NCBI RefSeq assembly: GCF_000178995.1
Contig: NZ_ADVZ01000004.1
Location: 186,001 to 250,000 of the forward strand
DNA: 64,000 nucleotides
Source of the DNA: Afipia sp. 1NLS2
Lineage (GTDB): Bacteria; Pseudomonadota; Alphaproteobacteria; Rhizobiales; Xanthobacteraceae
Direction: 5' to 3'
Both the position numbers and the translations under genes were made by a program. Positions 19,012 through 27,107 of this stretch are shown here, piece after piece; within the stretch, counting starts at the first letter, position 1; each line of letters opens with the position of its first letter. Below the pieces are notes generated by a model. It made no database searches. It was not told the origin of the DNA and was given only the letters and a program-made list of their open reading frames with translations.

Positions 19012-19988
19012 GCGGGCCGGTCGGCTGCGGCCCGGCGGAGTCGATCGTTGATCGCTTCGCCGAGGCCGTGTGTCGGGATGGGCATCACCGCGATGGCCTG
19101 CGCGCCGGTTTCGTCCAATGCGCGCAGATGGCCGAACAGGTTGGCCGCCGCCTCGATCAGGTCGCCGCGCGGCGAGAGGTTGAGTGTGCGTTGAGGCCGT
19201 GCGCCGGGCAGCGCCTCGCCGAAAGCGAGCAGCGCCTCGTCTGCGTTGAGCGCCGTGGCGCCGAGCCTGACAGCGGCGGCAGGCGCATAATGAGATTCCA
19301 GCATGCCCGGCGCGAGCGGGCTGTCATGGCCCGGTATGGTCTCGAGTCGTCCAAGGGGAACGCCGAGCACGGCTTCGATGTCGGCACGGGGCGTGCCGCC
19401 CGGCCGCAGCAGGACGGGCGCGCCGCTGCATCCAACAATGGTGGACTCGACACCGACGCTGACCGGTCCGCCATCGACGATCAGGTCGATACGGCCGTCG
19501 AGGTCATGGAGCACATGCGCGGCCGTGGTGGGCGAAACGTGGCCCGAACGGTTGGCGGACGGCGCGACGATCGGCCGGCCGAGCGCCTGGAGAATCGCCT
19601 GCGCCACCGGATGAGCCGGAATCCGCACCGCGACGGTATCGAGGCCCGCCGTGGCGAGTTCGCTCACCGGGCATCCGGGTGCTTTGGGCAGGACCAGCGT
19701 TAGCGGTCCCGGCCAGAAGGCTCGGGCGAGTTTCAGGGCGGTTTCATTGAAGATGGCGACGCGCTGGGCGGCTTCCAGCGTCGGCAGATGAGCGATGAGC
19801 GGGTTGAAGGAGGGCCGCCCCTTGGCCTCGTAAAGCCGTGCGATGGCCTTGCCGTTGGTCCCGTCCGCGCCGAGGCCGTAGACGGTCTCGGTGGGGAAGG
19901 CGACGAGTCCGCCCGCGGCGAGGCAATCGGCAGCCGGGCGCGCGGCGGCTGCTGCGGGGACGGTTTTTGTGGTCAAAATCAGGCTCAT
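19008..19988 (-). CDS. L-threonylcarbamoyladenylate synthase (Sua5 type)
   Basis: 326 residues from the ATG at 19988. It makes threonylcarbamoyl-AMP from threonine, bicarbonate and ATP for the t6A37 modification of ANN-decoding tRNAs. The YrdC domain shows LVAFPTETVYGLGADG, KGRPSFNPLIAHL, LTLVLPK, VAVRIPAHPVAQAIL and PSANRSGHVSPTTA. About 110 extra C-terminal residues form the Sua5 domain, which separates it from short TsaC. An in-frame ATG at 20036 lies further upstream, but MSLILTTKTVPA is a more typical N terminus. Translationally coupled to the oxidase gene. Confidence 0.92.
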   Translation of the reverse strand: MSLILTTKTVPAAAAARPAADCLAAGGLVAFPTETVYGLGADGTNGKAIARLYEAKGRPSFNPLIAHLPTLEAAQRVAIFNETALKLARAFWPGPLTLVLPKAPGCPVSELATAGLDTVAVRIPAHPVAQAILQALGRPIVAPSANRSGHVSPTTAAHVLHDLDGRIDLIVDGGPVSVGVESTIVGCSGAPVLLRPGGTPRADIEAVLGVPLGRLETIPGHDSPLAPGMLESHYAPAAAVRLGATALNADEALLAFGEALPGARPQRTLNLSPRGDLIEAAANLFGHLRALDETGAQAIAVMPIPTHGLGEAINDRLRRAAADRPA

Positions 19989-20083
19989 GGCCCCTTTTAT
20001 GGGCGCTGGAGCGGACGGCGTCAAAGTGCTTCTCACGCGCCTTGCAGGGCGAGGGGTGCGCGGTTATAAGACCGGCCTCACGT

Positions 20084-20160
20084 CGGAGTATAGCGCAGCC
20101 CGGTAGCGCACCTGCTTCGGGAGCAGGGGGTCGCAGGTTCGAATCCTGCTACTCCGACCA
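20084..20160 (+). tRNA. tRNA-Pro(CGG)
   Basis: 77 nt with encoded CCA. The acceptor arms CGGAGTA / TACTCCG pair perfectly, the D arm is GCGC/GCGC, the anticodon stem CCTGC/GCAGG closes the loop TTCGGGA (anticodon CGG at 20118-20120), and the T arm is CAGG-TTCGAAT-CCTG. All invariant positions are in place. Confidence 0.98.
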
Positions 20161-20286
20161 TTCCGCCCGTCCCGGCCTCATCACACTCCATATTCATGTC
20201 TATAGGCGTCCCGCGAATGATCGCCGGGCGTGATCGTCGATTCTCGCATGATATTTCCTGGGCGGGATTCAGAATGACGTGGTGTG

Positions 20287-20310
20287 CCATCGCCTCCGAT
20301 GGTGATTTTT
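20287..20310 (+). terminator. Candidate terminator downstream of tRNA-Pro
   Basis: A 6-bp stem (CCATCG / CGATGG) with a 4-base loop is followed by GTGA-like spacing and TTTTT. It lies 127 bp after the tRNA; the stem is short, so confidence is modest. Confidence 0.4.
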
Positions 20311-20554
20311 GACTCCTTCACGATGAGGAGTGGCGCTGCCATTGGAGGCTCGCTTGCTGGCGCGCATGATCCCGTATCGTGCCGCGATAATTCTCAGCAC
20401 ATATTTTGATGGATAATGTCCGACACCACTGATTGAAGAATATTCCCAGTCTCTGAAAATTCTTGTGGCCGGAATCTGCCCGCGAGCTTGTGGCCAATTA
20501 TATCGGATGGCCTTGGCCGGTTTTTGCAGTGCGCTGCTCTTATCGCAGCGCGAT

Positions 20555-20746
20555 ATGCAAAAGAGAAAGATATCTGAACAACTCAGCGAGAGTGAGACGA
20601 AAGTTTTCCATCACGTTCTCGACAAGAGACGATATCTGGATTTTAATTTTGCATTCTTTGAGCCAGCATTGGCGTCACACAAAAATTCAAAAATCAAAAA
20701 TGGCCATGGCCTGAAGCAAAAACAAATCACATCTGGGAGAACGTTT
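20555..20746 (+). repeat. Leader of the first binding-protein gene (copy A of a duplicated leader)
   Basis: The core 20594-20676 aligns without gaps to 22217-22299 before the second binding-protein gene (65 of 83 bases identical by eye). The last bases before each start, ATCACATCTGGGAG, are also shared. The frame starting ATGCAAAAG at 20555 encodes ETKVFHHVLDK and FEPALAS, matched in copy B by ETKVFHHILDK and FEPAMAS. Here the frame runs into the binding protein without a stop. Confidence 0.65.
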
Positions 20747-22012
20747 ATGAGTTCGAAGTTTGAATTGCCGAAATTGAGCCGCCGTTCGTTGTTGAAAGCG
20801 ACCGCGCTGGCAGGTGTTTCGCAGGTTGCGTCCCCCTTTGTGGTCACGTCATGGGCCGCCGACACCGTCAAGATCGGCCTCGACAATCCGCTGACCGGAA
20901 CTTACGCCGCGACCGGCAAGAACGAGATGATCGGCGCGCAGCTCGCGGTCGAACAGATCAATGCCAAGGGCGGCATTCTCGGCCGCAAGGTCGAGCTGCT
21001 GGTAGAGGATTCGACGAGCGGCGACGCCGGTACCGCCGTGCAGAAGGCGCGCAAGCTGATCGACCGCGATCAAGTCAACTTCTTGCTCGGCAACGTGAAT
21101 TCGGCACTGGCGCAGGCGATGGCGAACGTCGCCTATGAGAAGAAGGTTCTTCACATCGTTCCGGGCGGTCATACCGATACGATCACCGGCTCGAACTGCC
21201 ACTGGAACGTCTTCCGCGTGTGCAACACCACGCGCATGCAGACCAACTCAATCTCGAAGGTGCTGTTCGAGAAGTACGGCAAGAAGTGGTACTTCATCAC
21301 GCCGGACTACGCTTTCGGCCACACGCTTCAGCAGGGCTTCGAGGCCAGCTTGAAGGAGTTCGGTGGAACGAAGGTGGGCGGCGATCTCGTGCCGCTGCAG
21401 ACCACAGATTTCTCGTCCTATCTGATCAAGGCACAGGCGGCCAATCCCGAGGTCATCATTGTGCTGACGTCGGGCGAGGACATGGTCAACACGCTGAAGC
21501 AGGCCGTGCAGTTCGGTCTCGACAAACGTTTCCACATCGCCGGCGCTCAGCAGGAACTCGAGGCCTTGATCGGCCTGCCGCCGGAGGCGCGGATCGGAAG
21601 CTGGGTGTTCGAGTGGTACTGGAAGCAGCCGAACGTGCCGCATGTCGCCGAGTTCGTTGCCGACATCCGTAAGAAGACCGGCGGCCATGTGCCGACCGCG
21701 CGCACCTGGTTCGGCTTTGCGTCGGCCTGGACCTGCGCTCTCGCTGCCGCAAACGCCAAGTCGCTCGACGCGGTGAAGATGGCCAAGGCGCTGCAAGGCT
21801 TCAAGCTGCCGCCGGAAATCGCGCTGATGCCCAAGGACACGGTTTATCGCGAAGGCGACAACCAGCTGATGCCGACGCTCTACGTTGGCCATGCGCAGGC
21901 GAAGGGTAAGGACGATCCAGAGGATCTGTTCGTTGTCGACATGGAAGTGGACGGCATCAAAGCCGCGCCGCCGGTCGCACAGACCGGTTGCAAGCTGACA
22001 TGGCCTGCCTGA
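20747..22012 (+). CDS. Branched-chain-amino-acid-type ABC transporter binding protein 1, Tat-exported
   Basis: 421 residues. Periplasmic binding protein of the LivJ/type-1 fold. The N terminus carries a twin-arginine signal (LSRRSLLKATALAGVSQ, cleavage near SWAADT), so it is exported folded through Tat. The mature part begins VKIGLDNPLTGTYAATGKNE, then GGILGRKVELLVEDS, WYFITPDYAFGH and KAQAANPEVIIV. ATG at 20747 follows GGGAGA. It differs from the second copy at roughly one residue in eight. With livHMGF downstream it forms a HAAT-type uptake system; the ligand may be amino acids, amides or aromatic acids. Confidence 0.92.
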   Translation: MSSKFELPKLSRRSLLKATALAGVSQVASPFVVTSWAADTVKIGLDNPLTGTYAATGKNEMIGAQLAVEQINAKGGILGRKVELLVEDSTSGDAGTAVQKARKLIDRDQVNFLLGNVNSALAQAMANVAYEKKVLHIVPGGHTDTITGSNCHWNVFRVCNTTRMQTNSISKVLFEKYGKKWYFITPDYAFGHTLQQGFEASLKEFGGTKVGGDLVPLQTTDFSSYLIKAQAANPEVIIVLTSGEDMVNTLKQAVQFGLDKRFHIAGAQQELEALIGLPPEARIGSWVFEWYWKQPNVPHVAEFVADIRKKTGGHVPTARTWFGFASAWTCALAAANAKSLDAVKMAKALQGFKLPPEIALMPKDTVYREGDNQLMPTLYVGHAQAKGKDDPEDLFVVDMEVDGIKAAPPVAQTGCKLTWPA

Positions 22013-22035
22013 TCCAGCCTGCCTGATCGGAATGG

Positions 22036-22061
22036 TCCGGACCGTGCGTTCGCGGTCCGGA
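22036..22061 (+). terminator. Hairpin after the first binding-protein gene
   Basis: A perfect 9-bp stem (TCCGGACCG / CGGTCCGGA) with an 8-base loop lies 24 bp after the stop. A T-run occurs only 20 bases further on, so it may act as a partial terminator or as an mRNA 3'-end stabiliser. Confidence 0.5.
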
Positions 22062-22168
22062 TCAATCCGTGCTGATTTCCTTTTTTCACGGCATGACGCT
22101 TTGGCGTGATTGTCGGCGCGCTTTGCGCTCCGATGATGTTCGCTCTATCGCGGCGCGATGTGACGACG

Positions 22169-22333
22169 ATGCACAAACGATACAAAAGGAAAGAGACGCT
22201 CGAGCATTGTCGGCATGAGACGAAAGTCTTTCATCACATTCTCGACAAACAGATACATCTGCATTTTAATTTTCTGGTTTTTGAGCCAGCAATGGCATCC
22301 AAGAAAATTCAACGACAAGACGATCGCGGCTAA
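22169..22333 (+). CDS. Possible small leader ORF before the second binding protein
   Basis: 54 residues beginning MHKRYKRKETLEH and containing ETKVFHHILDK and FEPAMASKK. The corresponding frame exists in the leader of the first copy, where first- and third-position changes dominate (15 of 18 differences; only 3 at second positions) and V/I and L/M replacements occur. This is suggestive of coding, but the sample is small, no ribosome-binding site is obvious at the ATG, and the similarity could simply reflect duplication of a regulatory leader. Confidence 0.25.
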   Translation: MHKRYKRKETLEHCRHETKVFHHILDKQIHLHFNFLVFEPAMASKKIQRQDDRG

Positions 22334-22364
22334 CGCATAAAATCACATCTGGGAGGGTGTTTTA
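22169..22364 (+). repeat. Leader of the second binding-protein gene (copy B of a duplicated leader)
   Basis: Core 22217-22299 aligns gap-free to 20594-20676, and both copies end in ATCACATCTGGGAG before the start codon. The duplication unit therefore included about 190 bp of leader along with the gene. The conserved centre is rich in T and contains ATTTTAATTTT and TTTGAGCCAGCA in both copies. Confidence 0.65.
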
Positions 22365-23630
22365 ATGAGTTCGAAATTCGAATTGCCGAAATTGAGTCGT
22401 CGCTCTCTGCTGAAGGCGACAGCACTCGCGGGCGTTTCGCAGGTTGCGTCGCCTTTTGTTGTTTCCTCTTGGGCTGCCGACACCGTCAAAATCGGCCTCG
22501 ACAATCCGCTGACCGGTACCTACGCGGCGCTCGGCAAAAACGAACTGATCGGCGCGCAGCTCGCGATCGAGCAGATGAATGCCAAGGGCGGCATTCTCGG
22601 GCGCAAGGCTGAACTTCTGGTCGAGGACTCCACCAGTGGCGATGCCGGCACGGCCGTGCAGAAGGCGCGCAAGCTGGTTGATCGCGATCAGGTCAATTTC
22701 CTGCTCGGCAACGTCAACTCGGCGCTGGCGCAGGCGATCGCGAACGTCGCCTATGAGAAGAAGGTCCTTCACGTCGTTCCCGGCGGCCACACCGATTCGG
22801 TCACCGGTTCGAACTGCCATTGGAACGTCTTCCGCGTCTGCAACACCACACGCATGGAAACCAACTCGATCTCGAAGCTGCTGTTCGAGAAGTTCGGCAA
22901 GAAGTGGTACTTCATCACGCCGGACTACGCGTTCGGCCACACCCTGCAACTGGGCTTCGAGGCCAGCCTCAAGCAGTTCGGCGGCACCAAAGTCGGCGGC
23001 GATCTCACGCCGCTCGGAACGACCGACTTCTCGTCCTATCTGATCAAGGCGCAGGCCGCCAATCCGGACGTGATCATCTTCCTGCACGCCGGCGATGATA
23101 TGATCAACGCCCTCAAGCAGGCCGTTCAGTTCGGTCTCGACAAGAAATTCCATCTGGCGGGTGCCCAGCAGGAGCTGGAGGCTCTGGTCGGTCTGCCGCC
23201 GGAGGCTCGCATCGGCAACTGGGTGTTCGAGTGGTACTGGAATCAGCCCAACACGCCTCACGTGAAGGAGTTCGTCGCCGACATCCGCAAGAAGTCCGGC
23301 GGCCATGTGCCGACCGCGCGCACCTGGTTCGGCTTCGCGTCGACCTGGACCTGTGCTCTCGCCGCGGAGAACGCCAAGTCGCTCGATGCGGTGAAGATGG
23401 CCAAGGCGTTGCAGGGCTTCAAGCTGCCGCCGGAAGTCGCGCTGATGCCGAAGGGTGCTTTCTTCCGCGAAGGCGACAACCAGTTGATGCCGACGCTGTT
23501 CGTCGGACATGCGCAGTCGAAGGGCAAGGACGATCCCGAGGATCTGTTCGTTGTCGATCAGGAAGTCGATGGCGCGACCGCTGCATTGCCGGTCGCCGAA
23601 ACGGGCTGCAAGATGGCGTGGCCTGCCTGA
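22365..23630 (+). CDS. Branched-chain-amino-acid-type ABC transporter binding protein 2, Tat-exported
   Basis: 421 residues, the same length as the first copy and collinear with it. The Tat signal is identical in its core (LSRRSLLKATALAGVSQ). Differences cluster in parts of the mature domain that line the cleft in this fold, for instance LHAGDDMINAL here against LTSGEDMVNTL in copy 1, and GTTDFSSY against QTTDFSSY, so ligand preference may differ. GGGAGG lies before the ATG. A strong hairpin separates it from livH. The substrate cannot be read from sequence. Confidence 0.92.
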   Translation: MSSKFELPKLSRRSLLKATALAGVSQVASPFVVSSWAADTVKIGLDNPLTGTYAALGKNELIGAQLAIEQMNAKGGILGRKAELLVEDSTSGDAGTAVQKARKLVDRDQVNFLLGNVNSALAQAIANVAYEKKVLHVVPGGHTDSVTGSNCHWNVFRVCNTTRMETNSISKLLFEKFGKKWYFITPDYAFGHTLQLGFEASLKQFGGTKVGGDLTPLGTTDFSSYLIKAQAANPDVIIFLHAGDDMINALKQAVQFGLDKKFHLAGAQQELEALVGLPPEARIGNWVFEWYWNQPNTPHVKEFVADIRKKSGGHVPTARTWFGFASTWTCALAAENAKSLDAVKMAKALQGFKLPPEVALMPKGAFFREGDNQLMPTLFVGHAQSKGKDDPEDLFVVDQEVDGATAALPVAETGCKMAWPA

Positions 23631-23644
23631 TCTCCGCGACCTGA

Positions 23645-23687
23645 TTGAAATGGTCCGGTTCGCATCTTGCGGTCCGGGCCATTTCAA
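23645..23687 (+). terminator. Strong hairpin between the second binding protein and livH
   Basis: A 14-bp stem (TTGAAATGGTCCGG / CCGGGCCATTTCAA, one G-U pair) encloses a 15-base loop that can itself pair CGC/GCG. No T-run follows. In this position a hairpin usually stabilises the abundant binding-protein mRNA and reduces read-through into the permease genes. Confidence 0.6.
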
Positions 23688-23774
23688 AAGGTGTGTTGAT
23701 AATCGGATTCACGGGTTTGCATGCTCACGCCTTCACGGGTGGAGTGGCAAACAGGCCAACGGCATTTTCCAGAC

Positions 23775-24641
23775 ATGACACAGCTTATTCTCTTCAACAT
23801 CTTCAACGGGCTGATCGTCGGCGCGTTCTATGCGCTGATGGCGCTAGGTCTGTCATTGATCCTCAATCTCTCGGGGACGATCAACTTCGCGCATGGCGGG
23901 TTCCTCGCGCTTGGCGGCTACATCGCCTACACGCTGATCCCCTATATTGGTTTCTGGGGCGGCCTCGTGGTTGCGCCCATCCTCACCGCGTTTCTGGGAT
24001 TGATCGTCGAGCGGTTCCTGATCCGCAGGGTCTATGGGCGCGATCCGCTCTACAGCCTGCTGCTGACCTTCGGCCTTGCCTTCATTCTGGAGGACGGCGC
24101 GCGTTTCATCTGGGGGGCGCAGAGTTTGCCGTTTCAGGTGCCGGGCTGGCTCGTCACGCCGCTTAGCCAGGATTACTTCTTCCTGACCGGTTATCGGCTG
24201 TTCATGGTGTTGATCGTCGCGATCGCGGTCGCCGGACTCTTCCTGATCCTGCGCTACACGAGACTCGGCATCCGCATCCGCGCCGGCACGCATGACCTCG
24301 AAACGGTGTCGGTTCTCGGCGTCAACGTGCGCATCCTGCGTAATCTCAATTTCGGGCTCGGCATCTATCTCGCAGGTCTTGCCGGCGTGCTTGCGGTTGG
24401 ACAGCTCGGCCTGCAGCCGACCATCGGCAGCTCGCTCATCATGCCGAGTTTCGTGGCGATCATCATCGGCGGTCTCGGCAGCCTGCCGGGCACGCTGCTC
24501 GGTGGCTTGCTGATCGGCGTCGCATCGGGGCTTGCCACGGTTTTCTTTCCTTCTGCAACGGAAGCAATCATGTACGTAATGATGGCAGCAGTGCTGCTGG
24601 TCCGGCCTCGCGGCCTTCTCGGCGAGGAGGGACGTTTCTGA
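23775..24641 (+). CDS. livH: ABC transporter permease, LivH type
   Basis: 288 residues from the ATG at 23775, giving the typical N terminus MTQLILFNIFNGLIVG followed by YALMALGLSLILNLSGTINF. An inner-membrane permease of the branched-chain-amino-acid transporter family, with about eight helices and the family motifs NFAHGGFLALGGY and LGSLPGTLLGGLLIG (the cytoplasmic loop that contacts the ATPases). It pairs with LivM. Its stop overlaps the livM start by one base (TGATG). Confidence 0.92.
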   Translation: MTQLILFNIFNGLIVGAFYALMALGLSLILNLSGTINFAHGGFLALGGYIAYTLIPYIGFWGGLVVAPILTAFLGLIVERFLIRRVYGRDPLYSLLLTFGLAFILEDGARFIWGAQSLPFQVPGWLVTPLSQDYFFLTGYRLFMVLIVAIAVAGLFLILRYTRLGIRIRAGTHDLETVSVLGVNVRILRNLNFGLGIYLAGLAGVLAVGQLGLQPTIGSSLIMPSFVAIIIGGLGSLPGTLLGGLLIGVASGLATVFFPSATEAIMYVMMAAVLLVRPRGLLGEEGRF

Positions 24642-25597
24642 TGAATTCCCTCGATCGCAACAAACTGCTTGCAAACATCGGCGTCTGGCTCGTCCTCGCG
24701 ACGATGCCATATTGGCTTCCGCTCATCGGCGGCTATACCGAGCTTGGAACGCGCGTCGTCATTCTTGGCCTCGCGGCGATGTCGCTGAACTTCCTGCTCG
24801 GCTACACCGGCGTGCTGTCGTTCGGCCATGCGGCGTATTTCGGCCTCGGCGCTTACGGCGCCGGCCTGATGCTGCGCTATCTCTATCCGAGCACAGGGCT
24901 GGCGATCATCTTCGGCGTAGCTCTCGGCACGTTCGCTGCCGCGATCATCGGCCCGATGATCATCCGGCTGCGTGGCGTTTATTTCGCGATGGTGACGATC
25001 GCGTTCGGCCAGGTGTTCTACTTCATCGCATTCCGATGGCATTCGGTGACCGGCGGCGACGACGGCCTGACGGGTTGGTCGCGCTTGCCGATCGACCTCG
25101 GCTTCACCACGCTCGACATTCAGGGCAATTCACGCCTGTTCTACTATTTCGTGCTCGCGATCTTCGCGATTGCGGTCGGGATAATGGCGTGGGTGCTGCG
25201 CTCGCCGTTCGGACACACGCTGATCGCCATTCGCGAAAACGAGCGGCGTGCACGATTCCTCGGCATTCCGATCGATCGCCACATCTGGATGTCGTGGACG
25301 ATTTCCTGCGCCTTCGTCAGCCTTGCGGGCGCGCTCTATGCGCTCCTGAACAACTTCGTTGATCCGCGCGCGCTGTACTGGACGCAATCCGGCGACTTCG
25401 TGATCATGGCGGTGCTGGGCGGCATGCGCTCGTTCTGGGGGCCGATGATCGGCGCCGCGATCTTCGTCGTGTTGCAGGATTATCTGTCGAGCCAGACCGA
25501 GAACTGGATGTCGTTCGTCGGCCTGTTCTTCGTGCTGATCGTGCTGTTCTTCCCGCGCGGTGTGTTGGGTGCGCTGAAACGGAAGGCCACGTCATGA
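24641..25597 (+). CDS. livM: ABC transporter permease, LivM type
   Basis: 318 residues and about nine membrane helices. The second permease subunit: LLGYTGVLSFGHAAYFGLGA near residue 50 is the LivM signature, and GGMRSFWGPMIGAAIFV near the C terminus is the ATPase-coupling loop. Starts on the last base of livH and overlaps livG by 4 bp. With LivH it forms the membrane channel that receives substrate from either tandem binding protein. Confidence 0.93.
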   Translation: MNSLDRNKLLANIGVWLVLATMPYWLPLIGGYTELGTRVVILGLAAMSLNFLLGYTGVLSFGHAAYFGLGAYGAGLMLRYLYPSTGLAIIFGVALGTFAAAIIGPMIIRLRGVYFAMVTIAFGQVFYFIAFRWHSVTGGDDGLTGWSRLPIDLGFTTLDIQGNSRLFYYFVLAIFAIAVGIMAWVLRSPFGHTLIAIRENERRARFLGIPIDRHIWMSWTISCAFVSLAGALYALLNNFVDPRALYWTQSGDFVIMAVLGGMRSFWGPMIGAAIFVVLQDYLSSQTENWMSFVGLFFVLIVLFFPRGVLGALKRKATS

Positions 25598-26346
25598 GCA
25601 TTCTACGGATCGAAAATGTCACGAAACGGTTCGGCAGCCTTGTTGCCGTGGATAGCGTCTCGCTGACCGTGCAGCCGGGCGAGTTGCGGGCGGTGATCGG
25701 CCCCAATGGTGCCGGCAAGACCACGTTCTTCAACATGATCAGCGGTTTTCTGAGCCCGAGCGCCGGCAAGATCACGTTCAATGAAACCGACGTGACGGAC
25801 ATGCCACCCGTGGAGCGTGTGTGGGGTGGCATGGCGCGCACCTTCCAGATCACGGAGATATTTCCGGAGCTGTCGGTCTATGAGAATATCCGGGTCGCCG
25901 TTGAAGTTGCGGAAGGCTATCGCCTGAGTTTCCGGATGTCGCCCGAAGCGGCCGAGAAGGTCGCCGCGCGAGTGACAGATCTCATGAGGAGGGGCAATCT
26001 CACCGCCAAGGCCGACCGTATCGCGGGCGAGCTATCGCATGGCGACCAGCGTGCGACCGAAATCATGATGGCGATTGCGCTCAATCCGAAGCTGCTGCTG
26101 CTCGACGAGCCGACCGCCGGCATGGGCGATCAGGAAACCTATGATGTCACCCAGCTGATCCGGAAATTGCATCGCGACGAGAAGCTCACCATCGTGCTGA
26201 TCGAGCACGATATGCGCGTCGTCTTTCATCTGGCCGACCGCATCACGGTGCTGGCCGAAGGCAAGATGCTGGCGGAAGGCACCCCGCCGGAGATTGCCGC
26301 CAACGAGGTCGTTCAGGCGGCCTATCTCGGAAAGGGTGCAGAATGA
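25594..26346 (+). CDS. livG: ABC transporter ATP-binding protein, LivG type
   Basis: 250 residues. Walker A GPNGAGKTT, signature LSHGDQR, and LLLLDEPTAGM as Walker B with the catalytic glutamate. The final H-loop is IEHDM. LSHGDQR, rather than LSGGQ, is a usual variant in LivG proteins. The C-terminal extension (EIAANEVVQAAYLGKG) is typical of the BCA_ABC_TP subfamily. One of the two cytosolic motor subunits; it overlaps both neighbours by 4 bp. Confidence 0.94.
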   Translation: MSILRIENVTKRFGSLVAVDSVSLTVQPGELRAVIGPNGAGKTTFFNMISGFLSPSAGKITFNETDVTDMPPVERVWGGMARTFQITEIFPELSVYENIRVAVEVAEGYRLSFRMSPEAAEKVAARVTDLMRRGNLTAKADRIAGELSHGDQRATEIMMAIALNPKLLLLDEPTAGMGDQETYDVTQLIRKLHRDEKLTIVLIEHDMRVVFHLADRITVLAEGKMLAEGTPPEIAANEVVQAAYLGKGAE

Positions 26347-27077
26347 CAAGCGTAGTGCTCGAGGCCGAAGGCCTTCACACTTATTATGGCAAGAGCCACA
26401 TCCTGCGCGGCGTCGGCCTCGAGGTCCGGGAGGGTGAGATCGTCTCGCTGCTCGGCCGCAACGGCGCGGGCAAAAGCACCACCATGCGCAGCCTGATGGG
26501 ACTGACCAAGGCACGCGAGGGAACGGTGCGGATTTTCGGCCAGACCACGACGCAGCTCAATCCCTATCGGATTGCCGCGCTCGGCGTGGGCTTCGTGCCA
26601 GAGGGACGGAAGATCTTCCCGAACCTGACGGTGGAGGAAAACCTGAAAGTCCCCGCCGAGCGGCCGGGACCATGGTCGATCGAGCGGGTGTACGAACTAT
26701 TCCCCCGTCTCGCGGAACGCAAGAGCAACAAGGGTGGCCAGCTTTCGGGCGGCGAGCAGGAGATGCTGGCGATTGCCCGCGCGCTGCTGCTCAATCCGAA
26801 ACTCATCCTGCTGGACGAGCCGTCGCAGGGACTCGCGCCGCTCATCGTGCAGGAAGTGTTCAGGGTGATCCAGCGGGCGCGCGATCAGGGCATCTCGGTG
26901 CTGCTGGTCGAGCAGAACGTGCGCGCGGCGGTCGAGATTTCGGATCGCGCCTACGTGCTCGACGATGGTCACGTGGTGTATTCGGGGATCGCCTCGGAAT
27001 TCGCCCGCGACGAGGAGCGGGTCAGGGCGCTGGCCGGTGCAAGTGCGGAGAACTGGGAACCGGAGCAGGGCGCGTAA
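26343..27077 (+). CDS. livF: ABC transporter ATP-binding protein, LivF type
   Basis: 244 residues. Walker A GRNGAGKST, signature LSGGEQ, Walker B LILLDEPSQGLAPL and the H-loop-equivalent VEQNVRAA, as in LivF proteins, which carry Gln where other ABC ATPases have His. LivF and LivG form the ATPase pair that drives LivHM. Last gene of the operon; it ends 30 bp from the convergent DUF2147 gene, where a short GTCGGC/GCCGAC hairpin overlaps that gene's stop. Confidence 0.94.
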   Translation: MTSVVLEAEGLHTYYGKSHILRGVGLEVREGEIVSLLGRNGAGKSTTMRSLMGLTKAREGTVRIFGQTTTQLNPYRIAALGVGFVPEGRKIFPNLTVEENLKVPAERPGPWSIERVYELFPRLAERKSNKGGQLSGGEQEMLAIARALLLNPKLILLDEPSQGLAPLIVQEVFRVIQRARDQGISVLLVEQNVRAAVEISDRAYVLDDGHVVYSGIASEFARDEERVRALAGASAENWEPEQGA

Positions 27078-27107
27078 TCGCGCTCTGGCTTCGCGTGCGG
27101 AGTCGGC

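Larger units (their letters stand above)
20161..20746 (+). other. Long AT-richer region between tRNA-Pro and the first binding-protein gene
   Basis: 586 bp without a convincing gene. It holds a weak terminator-like hairpin (20287-20310), then a leader whose last ~190 bp resembles the leader of the second binding-protein gene. The frame of that gene stays open back to 20465, but the Tat signal and GGGAGA ribosome-binding site place the start at 20747. The part before about 20550 shows nothing I can assign; the promoter should lie within it. Confidence 0.6.
22013..22364 (+). other. Region between the two binding-protein genes
   Basis: 352 bp containing a hairpin (22036-22061), an AT-rich stretch with TTTTTT at about 22081, and the leader of the second copy (22169-22364). 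No other gene is visible. A promoter for the second copy is possible, since a terminator-like hairpin precedes it. Confidence 0.6.

Noticed and set aside
20084-20160. tRNA-Pro as an attachment site of a genomic island
   Set aside because: No integrase and no second copy of the tRNA 3' end in the window; the genes beyond have normal composition.
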